Assembly (NCBI RefSeq): GCF_051106095.1
Contig: NC_135793.1
Location: forward strand, 3,639,501-3,703,500
Direction: 5' to 3'
Length of the DNA stretch: 64,000 nucleotides
Origin: Pogona vitticeps
Taxonomy: Eukaryota > Chordata > Lepidosauria > Squamata > Agamidae
Both the position numbers and the translations under genes were made by a program. Shown here in pieces: positions 1-11,804 of the stretch (position 1 is its first letter; the number at the start of each line of letters is the position of its first letter). The notes under the pieces were generated by a model. The model saw only the letters and a list, made by a program, of their open reading frames with translations. It did not search any database and was not told where the DNA came from.

Positions 1-1770
1 GCAGGCCGGCCGGGGCATGCTTTATTTGGTGATTAAGGAGGGCAGCGATGGGTCCGTCGGAATCAGACTTCCCCTTTGGGCTTTTTCATTTTTATTTCTA
101 GCGCCTGCTGCCACGCAAGAGGAAGAAGGAGGAGGAGTGCCGTTCGGCTTGGAAGAAAACCGGGAGGAGACAGAACAGGAACGTGGTGATAAGGAAGAGA
201 TATTCTACTGTGATATTCAGTGGGAGGTGGTGTGATAAGGAGTGCGGTCTGGGTCCCCTCCAAGTCTGATGTTAAAAGGACCATAAAGAGGGTGAGGGTG
301 GCGACCTTGAAGCCCACATGTCTTGGCACCCTCAGCGCAGCAAGGAAAGGCGCAGAACTCACCAGCTCACCGTCTTCCTCCCCTGGAAGACATGTGCTGT
401 GTTTTGGTTTGTTGAAATAACTCTTAGTTGCATATACAGTAAAAATTAACACACAATGTTTTATGGGATCCCCTTTTGTCCTTTCTTTTTTCCTGGTGGC
501 TGTTCTTCTTTGGAAGAAGGTAATGGGCCAGGCTCGCTGTGCAAGACACAGGAGCTCCCCTCACATCAAGCTCAGAGTTCGAGAGGAGGTATAAATTTCT
601 AGGCATCATGTTGAAGGCACTGGGGTGACACGAACTCTAATGTCGCCAATGAGCTGTGCGTCTCCCACTCAAGGTCAGCCCCAAAAGGGAAACCTGGTGA
701 TCAGTTTCCTTTGAAACGTCTTGCTCTTTTCCTGTCTTCCTTTTCTGCATTTCCACTTTTAGCAAGGGAGCATTACAAAGAGATTGAGAGGATCTTCCTT
801 TCTCCTTGACCCAAATCAAAATTCTTTTGTCTCCTCCTCTTTGAGAGATGAAAAGACAATCCTGGCTGAGCAATTTTGCAATTCCACAAAGGGATGTAAA
901 CAGAAAGCAGAAGCTTGCTGCTGATTATGTAAGCAAGGACATTCCAAGCGAGCCTTAGATCAGGCAACCTAAATGCCCCAAGGGGCAACTCACCTATGGG
1001 GAAAGGTTGCTATGTATAGGGAGAGTCTTTTGCCCCCTCGCTCAAAATATTAAAATCTTTAGTAATCACAGAAGACGGACGAGAGAAGATGAAGAGATAC
1101 ATCCACCAACAGCTTAGAACGTTGCATTAATAAGGCAGCCCATTGCATTACTCATTACACCTTGGCTGCTAGGTTACCACTACCATCACTAAAGACCGCA
1201 CAAGGAATCTGTTACTTAGCTCCTTACTAATGCGTTACACTGTCACTACCAACATGAAAGAAAAATCCAGGAAAATACTCTCAGGTCCCCTCCAGTGGCC
1301 GATTCTGATGTTGTTCTTTGGAAATGTTTAGATAAAATTACAAAAAGCATAACCAAATAATGCTTCCCTTACCACCGAGGCCTGATCACAGAATGGGATG
1401 AGATCTATTAGTTACATTTCCCCAGTGAGTAACTAGTTACAAGTCATGTTCCAACTCATGGCAAGCTGTCTGAGGAGCTCTGGTGAGAACAGGATGCTGT
1501 CCATTTACATAAGTTCTGTTCACTGTAGAGATGCTCCACAGTTCAGTGGCGATCTGTATCTGGCTGGAAAAGATGGGGGTTGTAGTTTTAATGCCTCTGG
1601 AGGGCACCTTGCTTTGAAAGATTAGACTGTAAGCAAGGAGAAACGGTAGTCCCAGGAGGTAAATATTGAAGTAATCCCTTTATTCCAAAATTCTCCTTTC
1701 AGAAGGAGCTGGACTCAGAGCTAATAAGCACCAAGTTTTTCTAAAGCATAGCTCACAAAAGCAATGTTCA
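1..1770. other. no gene recognised
   Basis: Both strands were read. Short open frames occur, but none resembles a known protein and none is flanked by a convincing splice pair. The first 450 bases are fairly GC-rich and carry a 129-codon open frame on the minus strand (63-452) with low-complexity hydrophobic stretches, which I take as chance. No TMEM164 sequence (the expected neighbour from human gene order) was found. Confidence 0.5.
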
Positions 1771-1775
1771 TGCCC

Positions 1776-1811
1776 TTGAAGAAGGCTGAAAAACCAAAGC
1801 CAAAATGCATC
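1776..1811 (+). repeat. decayed hammerhead-like motif of a Penelope-type repeat
   Basis: A UUGAAGA box (1776-1782) stands where CUGANGA is expected. It is followed by a 4-base-pair stem II, GGCU (1784-1787) with AGCC (1798-1801), then AAAA in place of GAAA, the palindrome AUGCAU and a C. This order is hammerhead type with a very short stem III. Loss of C3 and G12 means it is not expected to cleave. AUGCAU is what an ACGCGU palindrome becomes after both CpGs decay. Confidence 0.45.
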
Positions 1812-2815
1812 AGGTTTTTATTTTGGAATAAAATGCAAACTACAGTTTTTTTTAATCTCCCGGGACTATCGTTTCTCCTGGCTTGTAGCTCTGGTGGACG
1901 TCCCAGTTCCATTTCGCTTTTGGAAGATTATAGGCAGAGAAGGAAGCAGTACCATGCCTAACAACCTTGATTTCTCCGTGGGGTTATCTGGAACAAGGAG
2001 GAGACAATCAGTAAAGAGCTGGGTGAAGTCCTTGAAAGAATGCCAAGAGTAGGTGGATACTGTAGCAAGGAAGTGCAGCTACCAGAGCAGCATCTTCAGC
2101 CTTCAAAGTACGGACACAGAGAGCCGGGCGATTCTTCCATGTTGGAAAAGAAGGAAGAAGAGATAGGAAGATCCTTTCAACATGCTGAAGGTGAGAAAGG
2201 AAAGGGGGTGGAGGGCGATGGGATTTATGATTGGATGAGGGAGGGAAGGAGGTATGAGAAAGAAGTGCCAATGTAGATGACAATTCAACAATGCATTTGG
2301 ATCAGGATCCCGATTCTCCCCGTGATTCCAAAGGGGACTGATGCCTTACAGCCCTATGCACATTTCCTTGGAAGTGAGATCACAGATTCCAAGTAATGAC
2401 AATGTATTTCTGGACGTGTTCAGTTGCATCATTTTCTACAATAGTTCCCAAACATGGATCCCGGGAAACTTTTGGAAGGCAGCTCCTCAGAATCTCTGGC
2501 TGCAGTCCATGTTGGAGCTGAGGCTTCTAGGAATTGATGCCCAGCCACCTCTAGCATCCAAGTTCAGGAGTCAATCCCTACAGCATTATATTTTGCTCCA
2601 AAGGAAAAAGCTGCATTTGGAATTTGGAAATGCAGAGATACCACCAGTAAACGAGTTGATGGATATATAATGTTGACACACCTATAGTATGATGAGGGGA
2701 AGGAGGATGGGGATGAGGAAGACAAATGGTTAATACAACATAGGTAGCAGTAATGATAGTACCCAGCTGTTGAACCAGATAGGGCAAATTTGAAAATGAT
2801 CAGCCTGTTATTGGT

Positions 2816-3350
2816 GTGGGCCATCAAGCGGATTCTGACTTATAGCGACCTTGTGAAGGATTCAATCTCCAAAAGGCACTGTCATTAGCAGGTCTGCTCA
2901 GGTCTTGCAAGCCTAAAGCAGTAGCCTTTCTTTTCTGAATCAGTCCCTCCATCGTTGTGTGTGTACGTTCTGTGCCGTCAAGTCAGAACCAATTTATAGC
3001 AATCCGAATAGGATTTCCAAGGTACGTGAGATATTTAAGGAGAGGTTTTACCAGTTCCATTCCTCCAGTGAGTTTCCACGGCCAAGTAGGGATTCGAACC
3101 CTGTTTTCCAGGGCCACTCCACTCGTCCATCGTTAGGTTTTCCTTTTCCTCCTGCTGCCTTCAGCTTTTCCCAGCATTATTGACTTTCCCAGAAAGTCTT
3201 GTCTTTTCATGACGTGTGCAAAAGATAATGGTTTCCGTTTGATCATTTCTGTTTTTAACAAATGGCTGCAGCTTCCTACGATCTAGCAAGCATTTAATTT
3301 CTCCCTTCGGTAGTCCGCCGTATCTGTAAAACTCTCCTCCATCAGCCTAC
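2816..3350 (-). repeat. RTE-clade LINE fragment, interrupted by a SINE
   Basis: On the minus strand the stretch carries the RTE 3' tail (the 'cgctataagtcagaatc' type ending near 2820-2860) and, at about 3135-3350, an upstream part of the same LINE class, with the TCTGTAAAACTCTCCTCC block typical of reptile RTE copies. A SINE with its own target duplication sits at 2957-3125 and splits it. The exact ends are blurred by age. Confidence 0.55.
2957..3125 (-). mobile_element. tRNA-headed SINE with 9-base target duplication
   Basis: On the minus strand the head carries a B-box-like GGTTCGAATCCC (near 3090-3100) and the tail is RTE-like, so it was probably moved by RTE/Bov-B machinery. It is flanked by direct repeats tccatcgtt at 2948-2956 and 3126-3134. 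It lies inside an older RTE fragment. Related, more worn copies lie at 13,815-13,980, 25,505-25,680 and 50,536-50,722. Confidence 0.75.
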
Positions 3351-4060
3351 CTGGAAATTATTCCTGGATAAAGGGCAGCAAACTGTCTCTGTCATGTGTG
3401 CTGTTAGGTAACACCCAGCTGTTTTTCTGTTCTTAATTATACCATAATCATGGCAGGTTTTGAATGCCTTGCATGCATCCATTCATCCATGAGAAACCTA
3501 GGATGTATTTAACGCAGCACGATGTGCGGGTGGATGTTCTGCAGCCTCCTGCCCTAAGCAAAGAAGTGTTTTAATGAGTTAAACTATCGGGAGGTCTCAT
3601 CGGATTGCGACGCCTTGATCGTGCGGGCAGATTGGACACTGCTAGGCAGATAACTCCTCTTATTGTTTTCCCTACACAGACTTCTCAATGACTCCCGGGT
3701 TACTGTGGTTCACGCGTTGCTATTTCATTCAAACTTCCTATCCCTGGGACCTAAACGCCTCCCCAGTGCTTCTTACTGACAAATGTAATTGTTACGTGTA
3801 CTTAGACATTATGCTGCAGACGGCTGCTCTTGGCAGATGTGTGTGCGCGCATATACATACATGTAAAGACATATATAGATATGGATCAACACAACAACTC
3901 TCATTTTTTATTCTTCTCTTGGGGATGGCCATGGGGATTCTCATGCCAAATCTTTGCACTTCACAGTTGTGTTGCTACACCACTGGGGGAAACTGTCTGT
4001 TGAGGGTAAAGTAAGAGGAAGCGGAGCGTGGGAACCTATGGAGCAATCTCTCGTTTCCTG

Positions 4061-4077
4061 GTGTGTGTGTGTGTGTG
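4061..4077 (+). repeat. (GT)n microsatellite
   Basis: A short run of GT dinucleotides followed by a G run. Confidence 0.85.
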
Positions 4078-4190
4078 GGGGGATATAGCTACCTTTGCCT
4101 CTCACCTTTCTTTTAACTGTTGTATTGCCACCTAGTAGAACTGAAAAGGACTGATCCCCAGCCCTCCCAGAAGCTCTAGGGCAGGAGTAA

Positions 4191-4524
4191 AGGTAAAGGT
4201 TCCCCTTGACATTTTTAGCCCAGTCGTGTCCGACTCTAGGAGGCGGTGCTCATCCCGTTTTCAAGCCGTAGAGCCAGCACTTGTCCGAAGATAGTTTCCG
4301 TTGTCACATGGCCAGCATGACTAGGGAACGCCGTTTTACCTTCCCACCGAGGTGGTACCTATTTATCTACTTGCATTTGCATGCTTTTGAACTGCTAGGT
4401 TTACGAGGAGCTGGGACAAAGCGACGGGAGCTCCCTCCGTCATATGGATTCAATCTTACGACTGCTGGTCTTCTGACCCTGCAGCACACAAAGGCTTCTG
4501 CGGTTTAACATACAGCGCCATCAC
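4191..4524 (-). mobile_element. Sauria-type tRNA SINE, nearly full length
   Basis: Read on the minus strand, the element begins with a tRNA-like head with A-box-like and B-box-like segments, has a tRNA-unrelated body, and ends in repeated ACCTTT-type units. The insertion is bounded by an exact 13-base direct repeat, agggcaggagtaa, at 4178-4190 and 4525-4537, so both ends are known. The family name comes from memory of squamate SINEs; the structure and the duplication are visible directly. A 5'-worn second copy is at 11,805-12,093. Confidence 0.85.
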
Positions 4525-5059
4525 AGGGCAGGAGTAAGGAATCTCAAAGGTAGGGGCCAACATTTGGCCGTCCTGTGGTCCCGAATCCAGCTCTCTTTGA
4601 TTTTTCCAGATGGCTGTGATCCTTTCCCCGTTACACTAGCATTTGGTGGCTTCATTTTGGAGGCAACCTGGGCTTTAAGCTAAAATCCCATTCGCCTTGC
4701 CATTGACTGGAAGACGGCCCACAGAGAACGCTTCTGAAATGGAATTTGGTCCTTGGGCTGGAAATGTCCCCCAATTTTCCTCTAGGAGGATCTCCTAACT
4801 GCTCAGAGGCAGGCAGCAAAAAGTATGTCTTGTCCTGCCTTCTCCTAATGCGGTGATGGATAGAAATAAGGTTATATATAAAGATTGGGGGGAGGGGCTC
4901 CCCATGAAATCTTCACAAGGTTAGCCAATTATGGCTCCCTGTTGTAAACCTCTGAATACAAAAGTCGGCGCCCATCTGCCAGGGGGGTTTCCTTGGGCCC
5001 TCTTTTTTTATTACACTCAAAAGTGAGAGACCATGAAGGGAACCTACTGTATAAAACCT

Positions 5060-5288
5060 AGCTCAGTGGGCAAGGTCTCTGGTTGTAGAACCAGAGGTTG
5101 GGTGTTCAGTTCCCCCACTGTGCCTCCTGAGAGAAGAGCAGCCTGGGTAGCCCTGGGCCAGCTGCACAGTCCCAAGGTTGCCCCCTAGAGGAAGGGAAGG
5201 GTAAAGCACTTCTCAGAATTCTTTACCTTGAAAACCTCAGACAGGGTCGCCCTAAGCCAGAATTGACTTGATGGCGTGCAATTATTAT
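5060..5288 (+). mobile_element. tRNA-derived SINE with RTE-like tail and exact target duplication
   Basis: The head starts with AGCTCAGTGGGC (A-box-like) and has GGTTGGGTGTTCAGTTCCC (B-box-like) about 40 bases on. The body is GC-rich, and the tail 'agccagaattgacttgatgg' followed by TTATTATT matches the 3' ends of RTE elements in this window. An exact 12-base direct repeat tgtataaaacct flanks it (5048-5059 and 5289-5300). This is a complete short element of about 229 bases. Confidence 0.85.
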
Positions 5289-6339
5289 TGTATAAAACCT
5301 GGAGCGAACCATGAGCTTATGAAATATTGCAAAGCTTCCTCGGGCTACATTCACAACGTGGCTGTCTTGCTTTAGACTGCTTGCGGATGGCAGTCGGCCG
5401 TGTTGCTAGGAGATGTTTTTAAAGAAAACCTCCAAGTCTCCCCCACGTTTCTTCTGTAATGTCAGCCACTGTGTCTAATCTGCAGTTCTTCTTTCTTCTC
5501 ACGAACGCATTATCCTGGTTACTTAGGAGGCAAAGATAGACCAGCTGTTCTTTGCTGTTATTTCTGCCACGTTATTTTCTTCTGTTTTTCTCTAATCCAA
5601 TGACAAAAAGTTGCGTGGAGTTGCCCAAACACAGGTCAGGACAGAAAGCAAAGTCATCCTGTTTATTTCACCTTCTAATACCCTACACATCAGCCTCAGG
5701 AATATAGGAAATCCAATTTAAAACCAACGACAGCAACTTTAAAATAAAGCTGCCACAGGATTTTCCCAACCTAGATCTCTCTCAAGTACAGAAATCAGAT
5801 GTTGTTTTTCCCCCAAAAGAGACAAAAATACAAGTGTTGCAGCTGTGTTTCTTTTTTCCTCCTGTAGAATAAACATCAGCTTTAGGCTGTAGGTGGAGAT
5901 TTAGATCAGAAAAGACAAAGCAGGATTGAGTGTCGTGGCTATGTTCCTATTCAGAGAATTCCACACTGTTTTAAAGTTTAAAGATTACTGGGAAATTAGT
6001 CATAGATCTCCCACACCATGTGAGATTTGGCCCTGACAGGTCTGTCTGAACACATCACAATAGTATGTGCAGCACCCAATCTTTTCTGATTTTGGAAGTC
6101 CAGCATCGTTGGACCTGGCTAGTACTCGGACAGGAGAGTCCAGGCAAACACCAGCGGTTTACAAATGGGGCAAGGAAGGCTATCTTGACTCAGATCCTGA
6201 GAGATGCTACCAGCCAGAGTTGAAACACTTGGCTAGAGGGAGCAGTGCCCTGAGCCAATAAAAGCCAGCTTCCTATGTCACTGCAGATTGATCCGGTTAA
6301 CAGAGGTTTTAAGAGGGAGCTTCGTACAGCGGCCTTGGT

Positions 6340-6480
6340 CAGTGGTTCCCAACCTTGAGTTGCCAAATGTTCTTGAGCTCAAACTCCCAGAAGCCTTCGC
6401 CACTCGCTGAGCTGGCCAGGATTTCTGGGAGTTGTAGTCTAAAACACATCTGGGGAGCCAAGGTTGGGTGGGAACCACCG
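6340..6480. mobile_element. non-autonomous hAT element (palindromic MITE)
   Basis: Terminal inverted repeats CAGTGGTTCCCAACCTTG and its complement enclose about 100 bases that are themselves partly inverted (two copies of the 'ctcccagaa / ttctgggag' block). The flanking 8-mers are too worn to call a target duplication. Related copies are at 11,589, 12,102, 16,088 and 26,157; the duplications at two of those assign the family to hAT. Confidence 0.8.
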
Positions 6481-8061
6481 GGCGAGGCACTGAGGGCATT
6501 GGGACTTTAGTGGTCCACGTGGTAAAAGCATTCCAGGCACAAGTTCTGCAGCTAAGAGCAGATGGGCGGCTCAATGCTATCTCTCTGTAGGGTTGCCAGA
6601 TCTCAGGATGCTGCCTGGAGCCTCGGGAAAGCACTCTGCTTCCCAGGATCTCCAGGTGGGAAGACAAATCTCAGGGCAGGTGGCCCTGGAGGGGACGAAA
6701 GCTGGATCTTTGTGAGGTGGCTATACCAGATGGGCACCCGTCTGTACCCCTGCTCAGCAGGCACCAGGACTTTGCGTCTGCATGTGTGACTCGCTTGTAC
6801 AACGAAGGAACATCAAAAAGCCAGGAAAGAAGGAGGACAGGGAGAATGCAGATAGATGTACAGAGCCTGGCCAGTTTCCTCTGTCAGCCATCATAGATGC
6901 AAGCATAGCCTGGCCTGGCCCTGTCACATCATGAAAGGTCCTCTCTTGGTCTCCAGTTGTGGCTCTCAGGCTGCTGCTGACCTGGCAAAGCCAGCTCTAT
7001 GAGATATGTTCAGAAGCATCTGTGGTGTGCTCATGTCTGCAGTAAGGTGGGATGGCGACGTGCAAACTATCACATACATGGTTTCAACGGCTTCCATCTT
7101 ATCATCGTGGCTCTGTCATTGACTGCCAGCCACCGCAAAAACAGAAACCTCTGCTTGGCCACAGCAGCTGCATCTGTGGGTGGGCTGACCTGTCCTATAA
7201 TTTTCCGCACTCTTTCCAACATCACCCAGCTTTATCGTTAGTCACTGTTTATCCAAACAAGGCCTGACTGCTCTCACATTCCTAGTCTGACTGCGTGTCT
7301 TCAATTAACCACTTCCCATCACCCCGGTCTTCTCCCATGGTCTAAATATATTTGAGGTGGATGGGGTTCACAACCAAACCAACTCAATCAGCAACGATGA
7401 CCACAACAGAGATGTACTTCCTTTAATTTACTCATCGTCTTTCTGAGGAAAGCTGTCCAGGACATGAGCGTGTCAGAACCTGGAAAGATTCAGTAGAAAC
7501 TAGAGCACCCGGTTTCATAATCAGATGGTGCTAATGACTTACAACTGAAGGACAATGGCATTATTACAACCAAGGCCACCTCTATGCCATGTTTTTTTGA
7601 CCTTGTTTCAGAACCCACGATGCTTTTCAATTAAACATAAAAATCTTGCCCTCCATGTGCCTCCACCCAAAATTTTATCTGATGTTTCAAATATCACGAT
7701 TTAGATAGGAGAGGCAAGGGGGAAGATGTTCTGGCACAGCTGTGCCTACATTAATTTACATCCCTGTTTTTTAGCACTATGAAGGAGTGGTGGAAGGTTT
7801 GGGGGACAGCTCCATCCGCACACAATAAACTCTACAAATGAACCCAGAAATAAAGAAGGATAAGCAAAACATAACAGATGCACCACTAAGCATTGCAGGG
7901 TAACACAATACGGTATATATTGGGGCATCATTGTTTTTCATCCCCTTTTCCAAATACAAATGTATATCCTGTTGTAAAATATGTTTCTTCAAACAACACA
8001 TACTTCCCCTAAAATCCTGATGCATCTGGCGGGGGCAGGGTTGACGGGGGAGGTAAGAAGT

Positions 8062-8150
8062 ATAGAATCACAAAGTCATAAAATAGTGAATTTGGAAGGG
8101 GTCTATAAGGTCATGAAGTCCAACTCCCTGCTTGATGCAGGAATAACCTA
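8062..8150 (-). repeat. CR1-like LINE 3' end fragment
   Basis: The plus strand starts with tatagaatcacaaagtcat and continues with a block like 'ttggaaggggtctataaggt' and 'gtccaactccctgc'. Antisense, this is the usual end of CR1 elements, with the ATTCTATGATTCTATG-like terminus. It is short and has no open frame. Confidence 0.65.
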
Positions 8151-8199
8151 GTGCTGTTACAAGAGCAAAATAGTATTTGCCTATGTTAAAATCTCAGTG

Positions 8200-8640
8200 T
8201 GCTAATGACTGGGTGTAGTTGAGGTATCAGTGGAAGACGTTTATACACCTTAAGACTGGTTTCATTGACAATATGTTAATATAATGGCTAATTATCTCTG
8301 ATTAGCTGGTACATCCAATGAACCGATACATTCAAAGGTAGCAGAAGCCAAAATGAGGGGTCCCAGGAGATAGAAAGATATAAATAACCTTCATTCTGGT
8401 TTTGAAATGCTCAATGCATTTTGGCTCACGACCTTCTTCAGGAGCTATATATATATAAACAAATTAGTTTGTAAACAACAAGCTCAGGATGGACAGATGG
8501 TACTGTCTATAACTAGTATTCATTTTCATGTCCATACAGACAATATTGTATCAATAAATATGCATGAAGTTTTTCACAGCATGCTCTATATGCTTCTGAA
8601 GAAGGCCGTGAGCCCAGTGACCTGATCTCTCGTTTTGACT
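8200..8640. mobile_element. Penelope-like element remnant with two hammerhead-like motifs in inverted orientation
   Basis: Two motifs face opposite ways. One is on the minus strand at 8413-8441, with CUGAAGA, a short GGU/GCC stem, AAAA instead of GAAA and the palindrome AUGCAU. The other is on the plus strand from 8596, with CUGAAGA, GGC/GCC and a diverged end. Penelope-like elements are known to carry hammerhead motifs in their LTR-like ends and to have inverted terminal arrangements, so the pair is read as the ends of one worn element. No protein-coding part is visible between them, and the boundaries are approximate. Confidence 0.4.
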
Positions 8641-9349
8641 TCTGTTCCCTGACGACTAGCCAGGGGCCCCAGAAGGCTTAGCTGACTTGCGCTTGACATG
8701 TTTAGAAAAACAGAAGGGAAGAGAAATAAAATGAAAGTATTTCTGAAAGATGACACACCAAGGAGGCATCAAGATACAGTCTCTCTTTCTCATCCAAAGT
8801 GGTCCAGTGCAGGAAAAGGTTAACAGGTTTCTCAAGGAGCATTTGGGGAGATTTACAAAATTATTGGGCATAGCGAGCTTTACGTAGCCCTCTTAAGGTG
8901 CTCAGTACGGCTTTCTTGTATTGAACTTTTAAATCTGGCATTAAGAAGGCCTTTTAAAATCACATTATGAAAGAAGAATTGGTTGCAAGGCAAGAGTTGA
9001 GCAATCGGGATAAACCATTTGTTTATCCTAAACCCTGCCGCGTGCAGCTTACACCACAGTGTGCTAGCGGCACATCTCTCTCCCTCGTAAGTCCATGCTG
9101 AGAGGAGTTTTTTTCCCCCAACTCTGTTTCCTACCTCAAACGGAACACCCATGCCACGGTCTCTGTTCCTCTGTCCAAAATCTCCCAAGCGGCTGCTCTC
9201 AGATGATGGAACGCAACCATTCAGAAGGTGTGATTGTCCCCTTTCCTCCTTTCCTTCTACCTATTAAAATTTTTTTTCTGCTGTCTTGGGTCCAGACTAT
9301 GGGGGGGAAGGCAGGACAAAAATCAAACAAACACAGAAACACAGAGGCA

Positions 9350-9431
9350 AACAAACCACTTCTGAATTCTTTACACTTCAGAAGCCCTGACAAGGGTCAC
9401 CGTAAGTCAGAATAGACTTGCCAGCACATAA
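9350..9431 (+). repeat. RTE-type SINE/LINE tail fragment
   Basis: The text 'gtcaccgtaagtcagaatagacttgccagcacataa' type tail, preceded by 'gaattctttacacttcagaagccc', matches the 3' end of the SINE at 5060-5288. The tRNA head is missing. Confidence 0.65.
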
Positions 9432-9829
9432 AGATTATTTTCCCCCAGCCTCTTTGCTCAACAAATAGATGGGAAGGTAGGGTGAGGCAGCACCAGGAAC
9501 CAAGATGGGCTGAATTGTCCCCATCACACACGGAGGAAGGAGGTGTGGACCTCCGGATACCATTGGACTACAAATCCCATCACCTGCCCATCATTGGCTG
9601 TACTATCCACGCTTGATGGGAGTTGTATTCCAACAGCAACTGCATGCCAACAGACTTGTTCCTCACTCGTGTCACAGTAAATAACACTCTGTTTTTGCAG
9701 GATTCGTTCACATTGTGCTGGTGAAACACACTGAAAAAATGAAGAGCCCAGGGAAACGCCCTTATTTTTATGGTCTGTTTCACCTGGCATTTTAACTTTT
9801 TTTCAACATTATTTATTTTCGCTCCATCG

Positions 9830-10300
9830 GGGCTTGGGTATTTCTTTCAGACGGTTCTAGAAACGTTTACTCCATTTTCCTCTGAACATAGTTTTTAGCA
9901 CAACACCTCTTCTCCACATCAAATACAGGGAGCAAAGTCAAAATAATTTCCATTGAATTAAAAATTACCCTAAAGGTTTGAGCAGCAAATTATTCAACGC
10001 AAATTTCACTAACTCTCTTAACTTTGACATTAGCAATGAAATTATTGCAATGGTTATGCTTTCAGATTATAGTTACTTTTAATGCCGGGGCAACGTTGTT
10101 ATTTTTAGCTATGTATTTTAAAAGCAGGGTCTATATTTAGCGTGATTCAGAAGCCCTCGGGGAATGCTTCCAGAGACGATTAACCATTATATTACCATGC
10201 TAAACACACCCAGAGATATTTTTACTCCTGTTATTTCTTTCCTGCCTTTTAATAAAGAAAGACCCTCAAGGCAGCAGTTATAAAATAATAAGATACTCTC
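9830..10300. other. repeat-free AT-rich block, candidate conserved non-coding element
   Basis: No repeat family, open frame or splice pair was recognised. The block is rich in ATTA/TAAT-type homeodomain cores (for example around 9950-10,060 and 10,180-10,200) and lacks the worn low-complexity look of its surroundings. Intact non-repetitive AT-rich DNA between repeats is typical of developmental enhancers, but this is only a suggestion; a cross-species alignment is decisive. Confidence 0.2.
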
Positions 10301-10664
10301 ACCTTACTTTTGCTGACACACAGCATTGCTTATGGGTAGGATATCCACCCTCAGACCATTGAGCCTGTTTTCACCACTGTTTTTTGTTTTTTAAACGGTC
10401 AGGCCCACTGTTCTAGAGTAGCAAGGGGGTCACCACCTGATTAGGACCTCCACTTCTGGTCTTTTGCCCAATGGGTAGGATCACACGACTGATGGAAGTT
10501 TTAACAAGACACCACTGCATTTCGGTTTTGGCATGAAAGGGTTCCATTTTTGTGACTACGCCCAAATTGTCTTTCATTCTGAGTTTATGCTTATAACCAT
10601 CATTTGGTGAAAGAAATAGCTATTTTGGCTGTGAACCCCACCAGCCCCAGCTGGCTCGGCTAGA

Positions 10665-11163
10665 TTCATAGAATTATGTTGGAAGGGGCCTGTAAGGCCA
10701 TTGAGTCAAACACCTGGCTCAATGCTGGAATATAAATTGAAGGATATCTGTCCTGTGGTTGTCTAAATTTCTCTTGAGTGCCTCCAGTGTTGGGGAACTC
10801 ACTACCTCCTGAGGTAATTAATTCCATTGTCATAGTGCTCTAACAATTAGGAGGTTTTTCTCAATATTCAACCAAAATCTCGTTTCCTGTAACTTGAGCC
10901 CATGGTTACGTGTCCCGCACTCTGGAATGATCAAAAACAGATCCTGCTCCTCCTTTGCATGACAGTCTTCCAAGTATTTGAAAACTGCGATCATATCTCC
11001 CCGTTCTCTTTTCAAGACTAAACCTGCCCAGTTCTTTCAGTCTTTCCCCAAAGGGCTCGGTTTCCAGTCCCCTGATCATCCTTTTTGCTCTCCTCTGAAC
11101 TTGTTCCAATTTGTCAGCATCCTTCTTTAAGTATGGTATCCAGAACTGAACATAGTGCTCAGG
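10665..11163 (-). repeat. CR1 LINE 3' end
   Basis: The minus strand reads as the C-terminal end of a CR1 reverse transcriptase frame with '[12 protein letters not shown]' and 'LGRFSLEKR' (about 11,000-11,109), interrupted afterwards. The element ends, in plus-strand terms, with the CR1 terminal 'attcatagaattatgttgga' at about 10,665. It is a 5'-truncated, dead copy of about 500 bases, typical of CR1 in birds and reptiles. Confidence 0.85.
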
Positions 11164-11215
11164 TTTTATAGATTTATTTTAAAAACAAAATAAAAATATT
11201 TTGTTTTTTTAAAAA

Positions 11216-11330
11216 AAAGACAAAAATGTGGTGGCACCTTAAAGATTAACTTTTATATTTTTAATGGGAGCTTTTGTAGAGAAGTCCACTTCATCTGACA
11301 TAAGAGAAGGATATATAACATCAAGCATCA
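11216..11330 (-). repeat. Penelope-type repeat end with decayed hammerhead-like motif
   Basis: This is a widespread reptile repeat recognised by GTGGCACCTTAAAGA (in plus terms 11,229-11,244). On the minus strand, 11,297 to 11,268 reads CAGAUGA, a 5-pair stem II (GUGGA with UCUAC), AAAA, AGCU and C. Against the hammerhead consensus, U4 and G12 are changed while A13, A14, the AGCU stem III palindrome and H17 remain. A fragment of the same repeat tail is near 34,185-34,205. Confidence 0.5.
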
Positions 11331-11588
11331 ATATATGAACATCAAAATATAGAGATCATTGGTTTACTGGTTGATTGGTAAAAACATTGTGATGACAGTA
11401 TCTTTGATATACAGTTCTTTAGTAGAAGCTTGTTCTGCAAAGAATATGAGAACCTCTGTCATAAATTAACAGTGATAAAATAACAATGGCAGAGTAACAT
11501 GAATGTTAATTAGATGGGCTATTTACAGTTGTTGATGAACTTCCCCCACCCCACCACAAGCTTGTCTTTGTAATCAGTTGCAATAGTG

Positions 11589-11724
11589 CAGTGGTGTCGA
11601 ACTGTGGCCCTCCAGATGTTCTTGGCCTTCAACTCCCAGAAATCCTGGCCAGCAGAGGTGGTGGTGAAGGCTTCTGGGAGTTGAAGTCCAAGAACATCTG
11701 GAGGGCCACAGTTCGACACCACTG
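11589..11724. mobile_element. hAT MITE, near-perfect hairpin with exact 8-base target duplication
   Basis: 136 bases reading almost the same on both strands: the left arm CAGTGGTGTCGAACTG is answered by CAGTTCGACACCACTG, and the arms pair for more than 50 bases with a short central loop. Exact direct repeats caatagtg lie at 11,581-11,588 and 11,725-11,732. An 8-base duplication with CAGTGG-type termini marks the hAT superfamily. It is the freshest copy of this family in the window and has no coding capacity. Confidence 0.9.
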
Positions 11725-11804
11725 CAATAGTGTATGAATTACACCAGACAATGGATAACCAGAGTAGATTCTTGTTTTATGTTTGAGATTTCTGTTAAGG
11801 TAGG

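Noticed and set aside
63-452. 129-codon minus-strand frame at the left edge
   Set aside because: No similarity to TMEM164 or any family I know; no splice signals in support.
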